DNA from: an uncultured Pelagimonas sp.
GTDB lineage: Bacteria > Pseudomonadota > Alphaproteobacteria > Rhodobacterales > Rhodobacteraceae
Direction: 5' to 3'
Assembly (NCBI GenBank): GCA_947497905.1
Contig: CANMIH010000001.1
Coordinates: forward strand, 744,001-808,000
DNA length: 64,000 nt
The position numbers and the translations under genes are program-made. Below, one piece after another: positions 42,642 through 52,800 of the stretch. The notes beneath the pieces were generated by a model. It did no database searches. It was not told the origin of the DNA and saw only the letters and a list, made by a program, of their open reading frames with translations. How positions within the stretch are numbered: position 1 is the first letter of the stretch; each line of letters starts with the position of its first letter.

Positions 42642-43688
42642 TTATGTCACGCTAATGCGTGGGTTGAGGTAGACATAGCCGATATCTGAAATCAGCTGGG
42701 TCACCAGAACCACCACGACCGAGACCACCGACACCCCAAGCAAGAGTTCGATGTCGTTGTTGCTGGCTGCCTGAACAAGTGTCCAGCCAAAGCCTTTGTA
42801 ATTGAACAGTGTTTCTACAATCACCACGCCATTCAGCAGCCATGGGATCTGCAGCATGATCACCGTGAAGGGGGCGATTAGCGCATTGCGTAGTGCGTGC
42901 TTCATTACGATGTTGCCAAAGGAAACACCTTTCAGACGCGCGGTGCGGATATACTGCGCGGTCATGACTTCCGCCATCGAAGCGCGGGTCATCCGTGCAA
43001 TGTAGCCCATTCCGTATAGGGAAATGGTCAGCACCGGCAGAAAGAAGTTCTCAAAGGTTGGATCTTCCATCGCCTTCGTAGCAGAGCCTTTGAACCACTT
43101 CAGGCCTACTGCCGAACTTGCGAAAACCGCGATGAAGATAACGCCGGACACGTATTCGGGGGTCGCTGTGGTGGTGATCGAAACCGTTGAAAGCGAGCGG
43201 TCAAGCGTCGAGCCTTCGCGCATCCCGGCAAGCACACCGATCAAAAGCGCCGAGGGCACCATGAGCAACATGACGCAGAGCATTAGGAAGCCGGTCAAAC
43301 TCAGGCGCGTTCCTACGATTTCGCCAACAGGTTTTTTGAAGACCGTGGACCAGCCCCAATAACCTTGCAGAATTCCGCAGAAGCTAGGCGCATCTGCCGC
43401 CTCGACACCGGGTGGGATACAGCGGCCAATTTCTGTTCCATCCTCAAGAACGGTGCGCTTGGAGGGGATAACCCCAATCCATTCGGCATATTTCTTAGGT
43501 GTGGATTGCAGATACCCGCGATCATCCAGCCAGCTGGCGACAGCTTCGTCCGACATTCGGAAGTTGCCCTGCGTTTTCGCAAGCTTCTCCAAATTCGGAT
43601 AGAGATTGGTCATGAAGAACACGACATAGGTCAGACAGAGCGCGGTGAGGAGCATAACCCCCACCCGCCGTAGGATAAAAAGTCCCAT
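42642..43688 (-). CDS. ABC transporter permease, OppB/DppB type
   Basis: The 348-residue permease begins MGLFILRRVGVMLLTALCLTYVVFF and ends with ISDIGYVYLNPRI, both typical of OppB. The EAA loop EVMTAQYIRTARLKGVSFGNIVMKHALRNALIAPFTV is intact. Six TM helices and a periplasmic insert are expected. It follows the solute-binding-protein gene after a 118-base gap containing a stable hairpin. Substrate is not predictable. Confidence 0.92.
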   Translation of the reverse strand: MGLFILRRVGVMLLTALCLTYVVFFMTNLYPNLEKLAKTQGNFRMSDEAVASWLDDRGYLQSTPKKYAEWIGVIPSKRTVLEDGTEIGRCIPPGVEAADAPSFCGILQGYWGWSTVFKKPVGEIVGTRLSLTGFLMLCVMLLMVPSALLIGVLAGMREGSTLDRSLSTVSITTTATPEYVSGVIFIAVFASSAVGLKWFKGSATKAMEDPTFENFFLPVLTISLYGMGYIARMTRASMAEVMTAQYIRTARLKGVSFGNIVMKHALRNALIAPFTVIMLQIPWLLNGVVIVETLFNYKGFGWTLVQAASNNDIELLLGVSVVSVVVVLVTQLISDIGYVYLNPRISVT

Positions 43689-43764
43689 GGAGGCCCCTGT
43701 TGGTGGCTAAGTGGAAAGTCGAGTTCCCACATGTCACGGCCTATCGGCTGGCCGATTTTATAAA

Positions 43765-43788
43765 GGGGCACACCCATAGGTGCGCCCC
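43765..43788 (-). promoter_or_regulatory. Stem-loop between solute-binding protein and permease genes
   Basis: GGGGCACACC (43765-43774) pairs with GGTGCGCCCC (43779-43788), ten pairs with one wobble and a four-base loop, followed on the minus strand by CTTTAT. In other binding-protein operons such structures stabilise the upstream mRNA or partially terminate it, giving excess binding protein over permease. Confidence 0.6.
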
Positions 43789-43806
43789 CGATGGACAATG
43801 AGGGAC

Positions 43807-45477
43807 TTAGGCCTCAAAACCCCATTTGTAGATCTGTGGCAGATAGGCGATGTGCATCTCTGTACCAACCAGACCTTCGATGTGGTGACGCTGGATCGAG
43901 CGCCAGTACGGCTGGATGGTAACACCCTCTTCGATCACGATGGCCTGAATTTTGCCCATCACTTCACGGCGCTTGTCTGCATCCGCAAGGCTGTTGGCTT
44001 CGGCCAGCAGCGAGTCGAACTCGGCGTTGGACCAGCCAAACTCGTTCCAAGCTTCACCGGATTTGTAAGCCAGACCAAGAACCTGAGTGCCCAAGGGACG
44101 GTGGTTCCAGTTGGTCGAGCTGAACGGGTATTTGGTCCAGTCGTTCCAGAAGGTCGAGCCGGGCAGAACCTTACGCTCTACCTGAATGCCGGCATCGCGC
44201 AGCTGTGCGGCCACGGCGTCGGTTGTGTCCTTACGGTAGCCATCGTCGATCGAAACCAGCTCGTGAACAAAGTCGGACATGCCAGCTTCTGCCATGAGTT
44301 CAGCCGCTCTGGCCGGGTCATAGGGCAGGCGTGTAACCTCGCCATCATGCTCGGGGTGCATTGGGCCAACGTGGCAGTTGTCCGCAGGGATACCCAGACC
44401 AGCATAGCCGAGCTCGAGGCAAACTTCGTTGTCGACAGCCATGGCCAGAGCCTGACGGACGCGTTTGTCGGCATAGGGTTTCTTGCCGTCAACTTCCGCA
44501 AGCTGGTTCGGACGCACAACGATGGTTGCACCTGATGCCACTTCGCTGTTCACCAGACCAAGACCGGTCAGGATGTCAACGAAATCGCCCTGGCTTTCCC
44601 AGTTCATATCGATTTCTTCAGCTTCATAGGCTGCAACAACGGCGGCCGGGTCGGTGCCATAGTCGATGAACTCGATGCGATCCAGGTGACCACCTTTGCC
44701 AGCGGCATAGCCCCACCAGTCGTGGCCTTCGTTCCGTACCAGAACGCCTTTTACGCCAACTTCGTGGCTCTCAGGCAGCATGTAGCCCGTGCCAACCGGG
44801 TTTTCGAGCATAGTATCGGCATTGTGCGAGCTGTGCACAATCGCCGCCGGATAATCGGCCATGCCCGGAATGATGGTGATGTCTGGCGAGCTGGTCTTCA
44901 GCTTCACAGTGTGGCTGTCGACAACGGTGATCGCGCCATCGGCGGCTTTGCCCGAATCGGCATCGATCAGGGTCGCCATACGGCCGGCCATCGAGTTGCC
45001 TTCAACGCCTTTGTCACACCACATGGTGATGTTGCGTGCCACGTCTTCAGCAGTGAAGTCGTCGCCGTTGTTCCACTTAACGCCTTTGCGTACGTTCAGC
45101 GTGTACTCGGTTGCATCTGCGTTGGCTTCCCAGCTTTCCAGCAGCATCGGTGCAAACGAACCGTCGCTGTTGTACTCGACGAGGTATTCAAGCCAGCCGG
45201 CAGAGAAGGTTGCGATCTGGGTCCAGTCATAGGTCCGCGGATCTTTGAGGCCGCGCACTTCCATTTCCATGCGCAGAGTGCCACCGCGCTTGGCATGGCC
45301 ATCCGCCATAGCTGGGCTTTGCAGACCACCCAGGGTGTAGGCGGCGGTTGCGGTCAGACCAAGGGCTGTGGTGCGGGCCAGAAATTCGCGACGGTCCATA
45401 AGACCCTTTTTGAATTCGTCCGCATACATCTCAGCCGATGGGTGAACCGTCTGCAAGTTGGTGTCTGAAGTCATCAT
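43807..45477 (-). CDS. ABC transporter substrate-binding protein, SBP_bac_5 family, Tat signal
   Basis: The 556-residue periplasmic protein belongs to the peptide/nickel/oligosaccharide binding family ([78 protein letters not shown]). The N-terminus carries a twin-arginine signal ([23 protein letters not shown], Arg29-Arg30), so export is probably by Tat. Two adjacent ATG codons (45477 and 45474) are possible. It is the first gene of the transporter operon and lies 233 bases downstream of an AraC-type regulator in the same direction. Ligand unknown. Confidence 0.92.
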   Translation of the reverse strand: MMTSDTNLQTVHPSAEMYADEFKKGLMDRREFLARTTALGLTATAAYTLGGLQSPAMADGHAKRGGTLRMEMEVRGLKDPRTYDWTQIATFSAGWLEYLVEYNSDGSFAPMLLESWEANADATEYTLNVRKGVKWNNGDDFTAEDVARNITMWCDKGVEGNSMAGRMATLIDADSGKAADGAITVVDSHTVKLKTSSPDITIIPGMADYPAAIVHSSHNADTMLENPVGTGYMLPESHEVGVKGVLVRNEGHDWWGYAAGKGGHLDRIEFIDYGTDPAAVVAAYEAEEIDMNWESQGDFVDILTGLGLVNSEVASGATIVVRPNQLAEVDGKKPYADKRVRQALAMAVDNEVCLELGYAGLGIPADNCHVGPMHPEHDGEVTRLPYDPARAAELMAEAGMSDFVHELVSIDDGYRKDTTDAVAAQLRDAGIQVERKVLPGSTFWNDWTKYPFSSTNWNHRPLGTQVLGLAYKSGEAWNEFGWSNAEFDSLLAEANSLADADKRREVMGKIQAIVIEEGVTIQPYWRSIQRHHIEGLVGTEMHIAYLPQIYKWGFEA

Positions 45478-45710
45478 TATCTCCCTGTGACTTTCAACGC
45501 AATTTTTTGGGTCGTTTGGTCCAAAGGCTAATTGACTAAAAAGCCTTCAAACATGGTGCCCCGCGTTCGTCCCCCATTTGCGCATTAGAAACTGCGCCAC
45601 GTCAACGCTCGCTTTCGTCGTTTTGGGGTCCGATTGCGACATGTCTCTAATTCAAAAGCGACACAGGGCTTTAAAGCAAGCAAGATATTTGCTTGACGCG
45701 CGGATTATCA

Positions 45711-46574
45711 CTAATTTTTGTGCGCGGATTTTCGGGCTTTTTCGGCGGATCTAATACGCGAAGGAGGCTGTCCAAGATGTGTTTGAATAAAGCGGGAAAA
45801 GTAGGCTGGAGTGGAAAAACCTAGGTCTTCTGAAATTTGTTGAACGGATGTGGCAGACGTCGTCAAAGCAAGTCGGGCGGCATGAAGTTTTCGTTCGTTC
45901 AAAACATCGGCGGCGGTCTTTCCACAGCTTTTGCGCACAACGCGGGTCAGGTAGGTCGGAGTGACATCCAGAGCATCGGCATAGTCCGCAACGTTGCGCC
46001 GTGTCTTGAAATCGCGCACGACCATTTGCGCAAAACGGCGCATCATGCGATTGGCGGCATTGTCGTCAGGATGATCCACCAGATCAGATTTGATCTGACG
46101 CTGAAACCAGACTCCGACCAATTGAAGATAGGCGGAGAGAGCATCCTGAACATGCGGGCGATCTTGGGTGATCTCGCGGCTCATCGTGTCGATCAGGCCG
46201 GTTAATTCCGCCTGAGCAAATCCATCGCGGATACGCAGAAGCAGCGCTTCGTGCGGCAAGCGAGAGGTCATCGAGACAGGGCTTTCAAGGCTCAACGCCT
46301 GAACCGTCGGTGGGATATCGAGCGAAAACAGCGTTCCGGCGGGCAAATAGAGCGCGTTGTGCATGGAAATGCCCCGGCGAATGCCATTCACGACGACGCG
46401 GCCCTGTCCTCGTGTCATCCAAAGCAGAACATTACCCGGCCGATCATGCAGCATGGACCACTGCCAGGGAGCGGATTGCGCGCGCAGCGCAAATGACCCA
46501 CAGCGAATCTCACCTTTGGGGGCCGCGGGTGCGGTGCCCATGGGTTTTCGCAGAAAGGCCGGCGTTTGGTTCAT
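45711..46574 (-). CDS. AraC-family transcriptional regulator
   Basis: The 287-residue protein has an N-terminal cupin-like sensor (NVLLWMTRGQGRVVVNGIRRGI, LPAGTLFSLDIP) and a C-terminal double HTH (NVADYADALDVTPTYLTRVVRKSCGKTAADVLNERKLHAARLALTTSATSVQQISEDLGFSTPAYFSRFIQTHLGQPPS). ATG 46574 overlaps the miaA stop as TGATG, so it is translationally coupled to the tRNA-modification gene; an upstream start at 46766 would extend into miaA. It lies directly upstream of the ABC transporter operon and is a plausible regulator of it. Confidence 0.85.
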   Translation of the reverse strand: MNQTPAFLRKPMGTAPAAPKGEIRCGSFALRAQSAPWQWSMLHDRPGNVLLWMTRGQGRVVVNGIRRGISMHNALYLPAGTLFSLDIPPTVQALSLESPVSMTSRLPHEALLLRIRDGFAQAELTGLIDTMSREITQDRPHVQDALSAYLQLVGVWFQRQIKSDLVDHPDDNAANRMMRRFAQMVVRDFKTRRNVADYADALDVTPTYLTRVVRKSCGKTAADVLNERKLHAARLALTTSATSVQQISEDLGFSTPAYFSRFIQTHLGQPPSRIRSAEKARKSAHKN

Positions 46575-47470
46575 CACATGTCGTCCGGGGTCAGATGGGT
46601 CCAGTCTTTCATCCGCGCCCGAAACCAGGTGCGCTGACGTTTGGCAAATTGGCGGGTTAGGATCGAAGACCGTTCGATCACTGTGTCTATATCCATTTCG
46701 CCACGTAAATGTGACATCAATTCGGCGGCCCCAATGGCTTTTGCCGAGGGCAGGGTGGGGGACCATGTGTCGAAGTTGGCTTTGGCCTCATCCAAAGCGC
46801 CACCGTCAATCATGAGCCGAAACCGCTTTTCAATGCGCGGTGTCAGCCAGTCTTTCGGGGCATCGAGCACAAAACAGGCCGCGTCAGATTCGGGCAAAAG
46901 CGGCGGTGGGGTGCTGTCCTGCCAGTCCGCAATTCCGCGACCTGTGGCCTGCAGCACCTCCCAGGCTCGGGCGATTCGCATCGGGTTCTGCAAATCAATC
47001 CGATCTGCACTCGCCTGATCGAGTTCGGAAATCATCTGTGCCAGGCCACGCTCGGCCACAAGCTGTTCGCCTTTGGTGCGAATCTCAGGTGGAGTGGCGG
47101 GAATATCCGCCAGTCCTTGGGTCAGTGCGGTGAAGTACAGTCCCGTTCCGCCTACAATAATCAGGCGGTCAGGACCGTTCAAAAGCTCAGCGACCTCGCG
47201 CAACCAATGTCCGGTGGAATAGGCGAATGTCCCGGGGACATGCCCATACAACAGATGTGGTGCCAGCGCCTCATCTTCGACCGAAGGGCGTGCGGTGAGC
47301 ACGCGCCAGTCATCATAAACCTGAATCGCATCACCGTTGACGATGACACCGCCTTGCTCCTGCGCAATCCGCAGCGCCAAGGCCGATTTTCCGCTGGCTG
47401 TGGGGCCTGCGATCAAAACCGGTTGGGTTGGATCTATCTGTTTGAGATCCAGTGCTGCCGTTTGCGTCAT
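46574..47470 (-). CDS. miaA: tRNA dimethylallyltransferase
   Basis: The 298-residue enzyme adds an isopentenyl group to A37 of tRNAs reading UNN codons. The P-loop AGPTASGKSALALRIA, NGDAIQVYDDWRVLTARPS, GGTGLYFTALTQGLADIP and the C-terminal QFAKRQRTWFRARM are present. ATG 47470 fits the usual length; an in-frame start at 47551 would add 27 atypical residues. Its stop overlaps the AraC-type gene. It diverges from pyrH. Confidence 0.93.
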   Translation of the reverse strand: MTQTAALDLKQIDPTQPVLIAGPTASGKSALALRIAQEQGGVIVNGDAIQVYDDWRVLTARPSVEDEALAPHLLYGHVPGTFAYSTGHWLREVAELLNGPDRLIIVGGTGLYFTALTQGLADIPATPPEIRTKGEQLVAERGLAQMISELDQASADRIDLQNPMRIARAWEVLQATGRGIADWQDSTPPPLLPESDAACFVLDAPKDWLTPRIEKRFRLMIDGGALDEAKANFDTWSPTLPSAKAIGAAELMSHLRGEMDIDTVIERSSILTRQFAKRQRTWFRARMKDWTHLTPDDM

Positions 47471-47577
47471 TTTTCCTGCCCGCCCGGTGAGGGATTTCTG
47501 TCTGCGCCATTGCATCGAGGCGCTTTTTCCGCCAGATATGCGCGCGATCATATCCCCCAGTTACAATGGAGCGCAAC

Positions 47578-48312
47578 ATGGCCAACACTGAAGAGCCCGC
47601 CGCAACCTTCAATCGTGTCATGTTGAAGATTTCAGGGGAGGCCCTGATGGGAGATCAGGGCTTTGGCCTGCACCCGCCCACCGTTGAGCGCATCGCCCGC
47701 GAAGTGAAATCCGTGCATGACATGGGTGTTGAGATTTGCATGGTGATTGGCGGCGGCAACATTTTCCGCGGTCTCTCAGGCAGCGCACAGGGCATGGAAC
47801 GCACCACGGCCGATTATATGGGCATGATGGCAACCGTGATGAACGCGCTGGCGATGCAGTCTGCTCTCGAAGGGCTGGGTGTGTTCTGTCGCGTGATCTC
47901 GGCCATTCGGATGGATGAAGTGGCCGAGCCTTACATTCGCCGTCGGGCCGTGCGCCACCTAGAGAAAAAACGGGTCTGTATCTTTGCCGCCGGAACAGGC
48001 AACCCGTATTTCACCACCGATACAGCCTCGTCTCTGCGCGCCAATGAGATGGCCTGTGAAGCGATCTTTATGGGCAAAAACGGCGTGGATGGGATCTATG
48101 ACAAAGACCCAAGCACCCACGAAGATGCCAAGCGCTATGAGGATGTGACCTTTGATGAGGTTCTGGCTAAGAACCTCAAGGTGATGGACGCCTCTGCTAT
48201 CGCGCTGGCGCGCGACAACAATCTACCGATTATCGTCTTCCCATTGGATGAGCCGGGTGGCTTCCGCGGTATTCTTGCGGGCAAGGGGACCTATACCCGC
48301 GTGCATGGTTAA
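47578..48312 (+). CDS. pyrH: UMP kinase
   Basis: The 244-residue amino-acid-kinase-fold enzyme phosphorylates UMP to UDP. It shows [50 protein letters not shown] and [32 protein letters not shown] 47578 is preferred over 47566 because GGAG (47569-47572) lies upstream at correct spacing. In many bacteria pyrH and frr are adjacent; here a divergently oriented regulator gene separates them. It overlaps that gene by four bases at the 3' ends. Confidence 0.96.
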   Translation: MANTEEPAATFNRVMLKISGEALMGDQGFGLHPPTVERIAREVKSVHDMGVEICMVIGGGNIFRGLSGSAQGMERTTADYMGMMATVMNALAMQSALEGLGVFCRVISAIRMDEVAEPYIRRRAVRHLEKKRVCIFAAGTGNPYFTTDTASSLRANEMACEAIFMGKNGVDGIYDKDPSTHEDAKRYEDVTFDEVLAKNLKVMDASAIALARDNNLPIIVFPLDEPGGFRGILAGKGTYTRVHG

Positions 48313-49181
48313 GCGGCCATGATGTGACTGCGCGCGGCGCGACTTGCGCGCGGCGTGGTTTGGAAATGCAGCCGATAGGCACGTGTAAAGGCGGAGGGTG
48401 ACGCAAAACCCGCCGCCTTCGCTATTTCCGACACCGGAAGTTCGGTGTTCTGCACAAGCTGTTCGGCGCGTTCCAAACGGGCGATCTGGTACAATTGCCC
48501 TGGCGTCTGACCGGTGGCCGACACGCTGCGACGGCGCAGTTGTTTCAGGCTAAGCCCCAACGAAGACGCGATCTTTGTCAGTGGCAGGCCCTTTTCCAGA
48601 TTGGCCATCATGATCGCCTGCATACGGGTAAGCACAGGATCCATGGTTTGTGGCTGTTCCTGAGGGGTGTCAGGGCTGTGTCCCATGGCATGTGCCACCT
48701 GTAGCGCCAGCGCGCGGCCTTGTGTTTGATCCACCCAGCTCAACATCATGTCGACCACTGCCAGCCCAGTTGGCAAGCGCACCGATCCGGGGTTGAGGAT
48801 GCTGCCGATTTTGGCGATCGACGGCCCAATGGGCAGGCCAAGCGAGGCCAGCAATCCAACGCCCTGATCCAAGCCATCCAACACAACGTCCGCCTGCTGG
48901 GCCTGAAGGAGAAAACTGCGCATGCCCAATGGTAGGTGCTGAACAGGTTCGCTCCCTGCGCACAACAGGATCAGATCAAATTCCGCAGCCCCCTGCCATC
49001 CAGTGACATCAGGTGCGATTTTGGTGCCATCAGAGGATTGCACCGGTGTGCCGGTGGCGGTGCGGCATTCCCAAGAAAAGCTCTCAGTTCCGAGGCAGTC
49101 ATTGGCGGTGCGGAGGGTTTCTCGGGCAAGCACCAAGGACAGGTTCGACATTCCGGGCAGGAGGAGAAAGCAGGTTTTCAT
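48309..49181 (-). CDS. GlxA-family AraC-type regulator with DJ-1/PfpI-like domain
   Basis: The 290-residue protein has an N-terminal class I glutamine amidotransferase-like sensor ([39 protein letters not shown]) and a C-terminal AraC HTH pair ([73 protein letters not shown]). ATG 49181 opens the recognisable domain. The group includes GbdR and CdhR, which activate betaine and carnitine catabolism in Pseudomonas; a link to the methylated-glycine dehydrogenases 20 kb away is speculative. It sits inverted between pyrH and frr. Confidence 0.85.
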   Translation of the reverse strand: MKTCFLLLPGMSNLSLVLARETLRTANDCLGTESFSWECRTATGTPVQSSDGTKIAPDVTGWQGAAEFDLILLCAGSEPVQHLPLGMRSFLLQAQQADVVLDGLDQGVGLLASLGLPIGPSIAKIGSILNPGSVRLPTGLAVVDMMLSWVDQTQGRALALQVAHAMGHSPDTPQEQPQTMDPVLTRMQAIMMANLEKGLPLTKIASSLGLSLKQLRRRSVSATGQTPGQLYQIARLERAEQLVQNTELPVSEIAKAAGFASPSAFTRAYRLHFQTTPRASRAARSHIMAA

Positions 49182-49379
49182 GTGGCACTTCCGGCGTTTG
49201 ATGTGGCATCCATCCGCCTTCTGGCGGGTTCTGGGCATTTTTCGCACGAAATTGGCAAAGAAATTCTTACCGGAGGCCAACAAGTGGGGGAATTCCACAA
49301 GCCGGGCGCACTATACAATTGCGGCTCAAGCGCTTAGAACAAAAGAAATCGGAAACAAAATACAAATACCGAGGGCCGC

Positions 49380-49943
49380 ATGTCCGAAGACTTTGAACTC
49401 GACACAGATGACCTGACCCGCCGTATGGATGGGGCCATGGCCAATCTGAAAACAGAATTTGCCTCGCTGCGGACGGGCCGTGCGTCGGCTTCGATGCTCG
49501 AGCCGGTGATGGTCGATGCCTATGGCTCGATGACCCCGATCAATCAGGTGGGCACCGTGAACGTCCCTGAGCCTCGCATGGTCACCATCAATGTCTGGGA
49601 CAAAGCTCTGGTTGGCAAAGTTGAGAAAGCGATTCGCGAATCAGGTCTGGGTATTAACCCACAGTTGAACGGCACCATCATTATGCTGCCGATCCCCGAG
49701 CTGAACGAAGAGCGTCGTCGCGAGTTGGGCAAAGTGGCCGGTCAATATGCCGAACACGCCCGCGTGTCGGTACGCAACGTGCGTCGTGACGGCATGGACC
49801 AGATCAAGAAGGCGAAAAACGACGGCATGTCGGAAGACGACCAGAAACTCTGGGAACAGGAAGTCCAAGAGATGACTGACGCCTTCATCAAAAAGGTCGA
49901 TGCCGCGCTTGAGACCAAACAAGAAGAAATCATGCAGGTCTGA
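49380..49943 (+). CDS. frr: Ribosome recycling factor
   Basis: The 187-residue two-domain protein separates ribosomal subunits after termination with EF-G. The L-shaped helical bundle is recognisable: [102 protein letters not shown] 49380 lies right after GAGGGCCGC. A terminator follows the stop. Confidence 0.96.
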   Translation: MSEDFELDTDDLTRRMDGAMANLKTEFASLRTGRASASMLEPVMVDAYGSMTPINQVGTVNVPEPRMVTINVWDKALVGKVEKAIRESGLGINPQLNGTIIMLPIPELNEERRRELGKVAGQYAEHARVSVRNVRRDGMDQIKKAKNDGMSEDDQKLWEQEVQEMTDAFIKKVDAALETKQEEIMQV

Positions 49944-49953
49944 TCTGCCTTGT

Positions 49954-49986
49954 GGGGCGCACGTTGTGAGATGCGCCCCCGTTTTT
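49954..49986 (+). terminator. Intrinsic terminator of frr
   Basis: GGGGCGCA (49954-49961) pairs perfectly with TGCGCCCC (49972-49979) around a ten-base loop, followed by CG and five T. Confidence 0.8.
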
Positions 49987-50068
49987 CGGTATCTGGTGTT
50001 TGAGAACCGTGTTTGGTTCAGCTAAGCGCTCTGCGCCGGAGCCGTCCACATTTAAAGAGGACATTTTT

Positions 50069-50794
50069 ATGGTGAACCCCATCGGTGATAGCGGAGGTCC
50101 GCGTCACGTTGCGATCATTATGGACGGCAATGGCCGTTGGGCGACGCAACGGGGACGACCTAGATTGTTTGGCCATCACGCGGGTGCCAAAAGGGTGCGT
50201 GAAGTTGTGAGCGGCTGTCCTGAATTTGGTGTGAAATATCTGACGATTTTCGCCTTCTCGACGGAAAACTGGAAGCGGACGCAGGTCGAAGTCAGCGGAT
50301 TGATGAGCCTGTTTCGCCGATATATTGCCCGCGAAACCCGCGCGCTGTTTGAGAAAAATGTGCGTGTAAGGTTTATTGGGGATCGTGTTCAGCTCGACGA
50401 CAAACTGGTTCAGTTGATGGATGATCTGGAACAACAGACCAAGTCCTGCACTGGTGTAAACCTGACCATTGCGTTGAACTATGGCGGACGTGATGAGGTG
50501 GCGCGCGCCACCAAACGTCTGGCCGAAGATGTTAAAGCCGGTAAGCTTGACCCTGCGGATGTGAACGAGGAAACCTTGCCGCGTTATCTTGATACGCATG
50601 TGTTGCCAGACCCTGATCTGGTTGTACGCACCAGTGGTGAGGCGCGGATTTCCAACTTTCTGCTCTGGCAATCGGCCTATGCGGAATATGAGTTTGTCGA
50701 CACGCTCTGGCCGGATTTCACCGCAGAAGAACTTGGCCGGCTTGTGGCGCGATATGGCACGCGCGAGCGGCGGTTTGGTGGCGTGGCCGTATGA
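50069..50794 (+). CDS. uppS: Undecaprenyl diphosphate synthase (isoprenyl transferase)
   Basis: The 241-residue cis-prenyltransferase makes the C55 lipid carrier for peptidoglycan and other glycans. It starts PRHVAIIMDGNGRWATQRGRPRLFGHHAGAKRVREV with the catalytic Asp and P-loop, then FAFSTENWKRTQVEVSGLM and VRTSGEARISNFLLWQSAYAEYEF. ATG 50069 follows AGAGGA at seven bases; an earlier start at 50000 lacks family similarity. It overlaps cdsA by four bases. Confidence 0.95.
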   Translation: MVNPIGDSGGPRHVAIIMDGNGRWATQRGRPRLFGHHAGAKRVREVVSGCPEFGVKYLTIFAFSTENWKRTQVEVSGLMSLFRRYIARETRALFEKNVRVRFIGDRVQLDDKLVQLMDDLEQQTKSCTGVNLTIALNYGGRDEVARATKRLAEDVKAGKLDPADVNEETLPRYLDTHVLPDPDLVVRTSGEARISNFLLWQSAYAEYEFVDTLWPDFTAEELGRLVARYGTRERRFGGVAV

Positions 50795-51573
50795 CCGGAA
50801 ACTGGCGTGATCTCGGCACCCGGGCTGTGTCGGCTCTGGTGCTCCTCTCTATTGCTGCGGGGGCTGCGCTGGCAGGCCCAATCCCGTTTTCTCTATTGAT
50901 TGCGGTGATTTCCGGGCTGATGTTATGGGAGCTCGCCGGGATGCACAGCCCGCGTTCCGCTATCGGCCAGATCGGTTTTGCTGTGATCGGAGGGGCGCTC
51001 GTTGTTGCGCCGTTTTTCTTGCGAGGCACCCATGGGTTGGCAGATCCGCTGACACCGATGGCGGCCTTGTCGGTTCTGGGCACTTTGGGCGTGAGCCGGG
51101 ATAAAGTGTTCTTCGCGCTTTATGCCTTTGCCATTCTGATCACCGGCAGCCTCTTGTCAGGCCTCTATTTTCGCGCACCTGAGCTGGTTGGGTTTCTACT
51201 GGTGGTGGTTATCCTGACTGACGTCGCAGGATACTTCGCTGGCAAGTCGATTGGGGGGGCAAAATTCTGGCCCGCTATCAGCCCAAAGAAGACTTGGGCG
51301 GGGATTATCGCGGGGTGGTGCGCTGCGGCCCTGCTTGCTGCCATTCTTGTGGCCTTTGGCATCACCGGCCCACTGACGATCTTTGTTGCGGCCTGCATGA
51401 GCTTTGCATCGCAGCTTGGGGATATCGCAGAAAGTGCATTGAAGCGCCGGGCAGGGGTCAAAGACAGCTCGAACCTCATTCCCGGACACGGTGGGTTCCT
51501 TGACCGGTTTGACGGTGTTGTAGGCGCGTCACCCGTACTTCTGATTGCACTTCTGACGCTTCTGACGTTCTAA
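50791..51573 (+). CDS. cdsA: Phosphatidate cytidylyltransferase
   Basis: The 260-residue multi-pass membrane enzyme makes CDP-diacylglycerol from phosphatidate and CTP, the branch point of phospholipid synthesis. About eight hydrophobic segments and the C-terminal CDS signature KDSSNLIPGHGGFLDRFDGVVGASPVLL are visible, preceded by SPKKTWAGIIAG. It is coupled to uppS by an ATGA overlap and followed by dxr 42 bases later. Confidence 0.94.
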   Translation: MTGNWRDLGTRAVSALVLLSIAAGAALAGPIPFSLLIAVISGLMLWELAGMHSPRSAIGQIGFAVIGGALVVAPFFLRGTHGLADPLTPMAALSVLGTLGVSRDKVFFALYAFAILITGSLLSGLYFRAPELVGFLLVVVILTDVAGYFAGKSIGGAKFWPAISPKKTWAGIIAGWCAAALLAAILVAFGITGPLTIFVAACMSFASQLGDIAESALKRRAGVKDSSNLIPGHGGFLDRFDGVVGASPVLLIALLTLLTF

Positions 51574-51615
51574 GACGCAAACCTCCTATCGAACGATCCG
51601 GGAAAGGACGCCTTC

Positions 51616-52785
51616 GTGAGACGCATTTCGATTTTTGGTGCAACGGGATCTATCGGGCAAAGCACCATTGATCTGATCGACCGGGATCGGGAAAGCTATG
51701 AGGTTGAGGTTCTTACCGGGGGGCGCAACATTGACCAACTGGCGAAAGATGCCCGCCGCCTGAATGCCAAGCTGGCCGTCACGGCAGATGAAACCCGTCT
51801 GGACGATCTACGCACTGCCTTGGCAGGATCTGGAGTTGAAGTCGCGGCGGGGCGAATTGCGCTGACCGAGGCGGCCTCGCGCCCTGTGGATTGGTTCATG
51901 TCCGCAATTGTTGGCGCGGCGGGGTTAGAGCCCGGTCTGCGCGCGTTAGAGCAGGGCGCAGTTCTTGCGTTGGCAAACAAAGAAAGCATGGTCTGTGCCG
52001 GCGGGCTGATGTTGCGCACGGCAAAGGCGCATAACACACGGATCTTGCCAGTTGATAGCGAACATTCGGCGGTGTTTCAGGCCCTTCTGGGTGAAGATAT
52101 CACCAGCGTAGAAAAGGTGACCATCACCGCCTCAGGCGGTGCCTTTCGCGATTGGCCAATTGAAGATCTCGTCAAAGCCACCCCACAGCAGGCTGCGACC
52201 CATCCCAATTGGGACATGGGGCAGCGGATCACAATCGACTCTGCATCCATGTTCAATAAAGCGCTTGAGCTTATTGAAACGAAAGAGTTCTTCGATCTGA
52301 AGCCCTCGCAGGTCGAGACCGTCGTTCATCCGGAATCCATGATCCATGCCTTGGTTGGGTATCGGGACGGGGCCTATCTTGCCCATATGGGGGCACCAGA
52401 TATGCGCCATGCCATTGGCTATGCCTTACATTACCCCGAGCGCCGAGACCTTCCTGTTGCGCGCATGGATCTTGTTGCGCTTGGCCAACTGACGTTCCGC
52501 AAACCTTGCGAGATCCGCTGGCCTGCGCTGCGGCAAGCTCGTGAAGTCATGGAAGCGGGCGGTTTGATGGGCGCGGTGTTCAATGCCGCCAAAGAGCGCG
52601 CGCTTGACGCGTTTATCGACGAGCGTATCCTATTCCCGCAAATGGCCGAGGTTGTTGACACTGTGTTGACCCGCCTTTCGGCCCAAGCGGGCCACAATAC
52701 TGCCGAGATTACACTTGATAAAGTGGCCGAGGCAGACCATCTCGCACGGCAGAGCGCCGATGCTGTGATCGCAGAAAACACCTGA
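51616..52785 (+). CDS. dxr: 1-deoxy-D-xylulose 5-phosphate reductoisomerase
   Basis: The 389-residue enzyme makes MEP in the non-mevalonate isoprenoid pathway with NADPH and a divalent metal. It has ISIFGATGSIGQSTIDLI (NADPH), LANKESMVCAG, PVDSEHSAVFQ, ITASGGAFRDW and DMGQRITIDSASMFNKALELIE with metal-binding acids. The start is GTG at 51616, preceded by GGAAAGGAC. In this cluster it provides precursors for UppS and precedes rseP. Confidence 0.96.
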   Translation: MRRISIFGATGSIGQSTIDLIDRDRESYEVEVLTGGRNIDQLAKDARRLNAKLAVTADETRLDDLRTALAGSGVEVAAGRIALTEAASRPVDWFMSAIVGAAGLEPGLRALEQGAVLALANKESMVCAGGLMLRTAKAHNTRILPVDSEHSAVFQALLGEDITSVEKVTITASGGAFRDWPIEDLVKATPQQAATHPNWDMGQRITIDSASMFNKALELIETKEFFDLKPSQVETVVHPESMIHALVGYRDGAYLAHMGAPDMRHAIGYALHYPERRDLPVARMDLVALGQLTFRKPCEIRWPALRQAREVMEAGGLMGAVFNAAKERALDAFIDERILFPQMAEVVDTVLTRLSAQAGHNTAEITLDKVAEADHLARQSADAVIAENT

Positions 52786-52800
52786 TAAAAGGGCTAAGCT

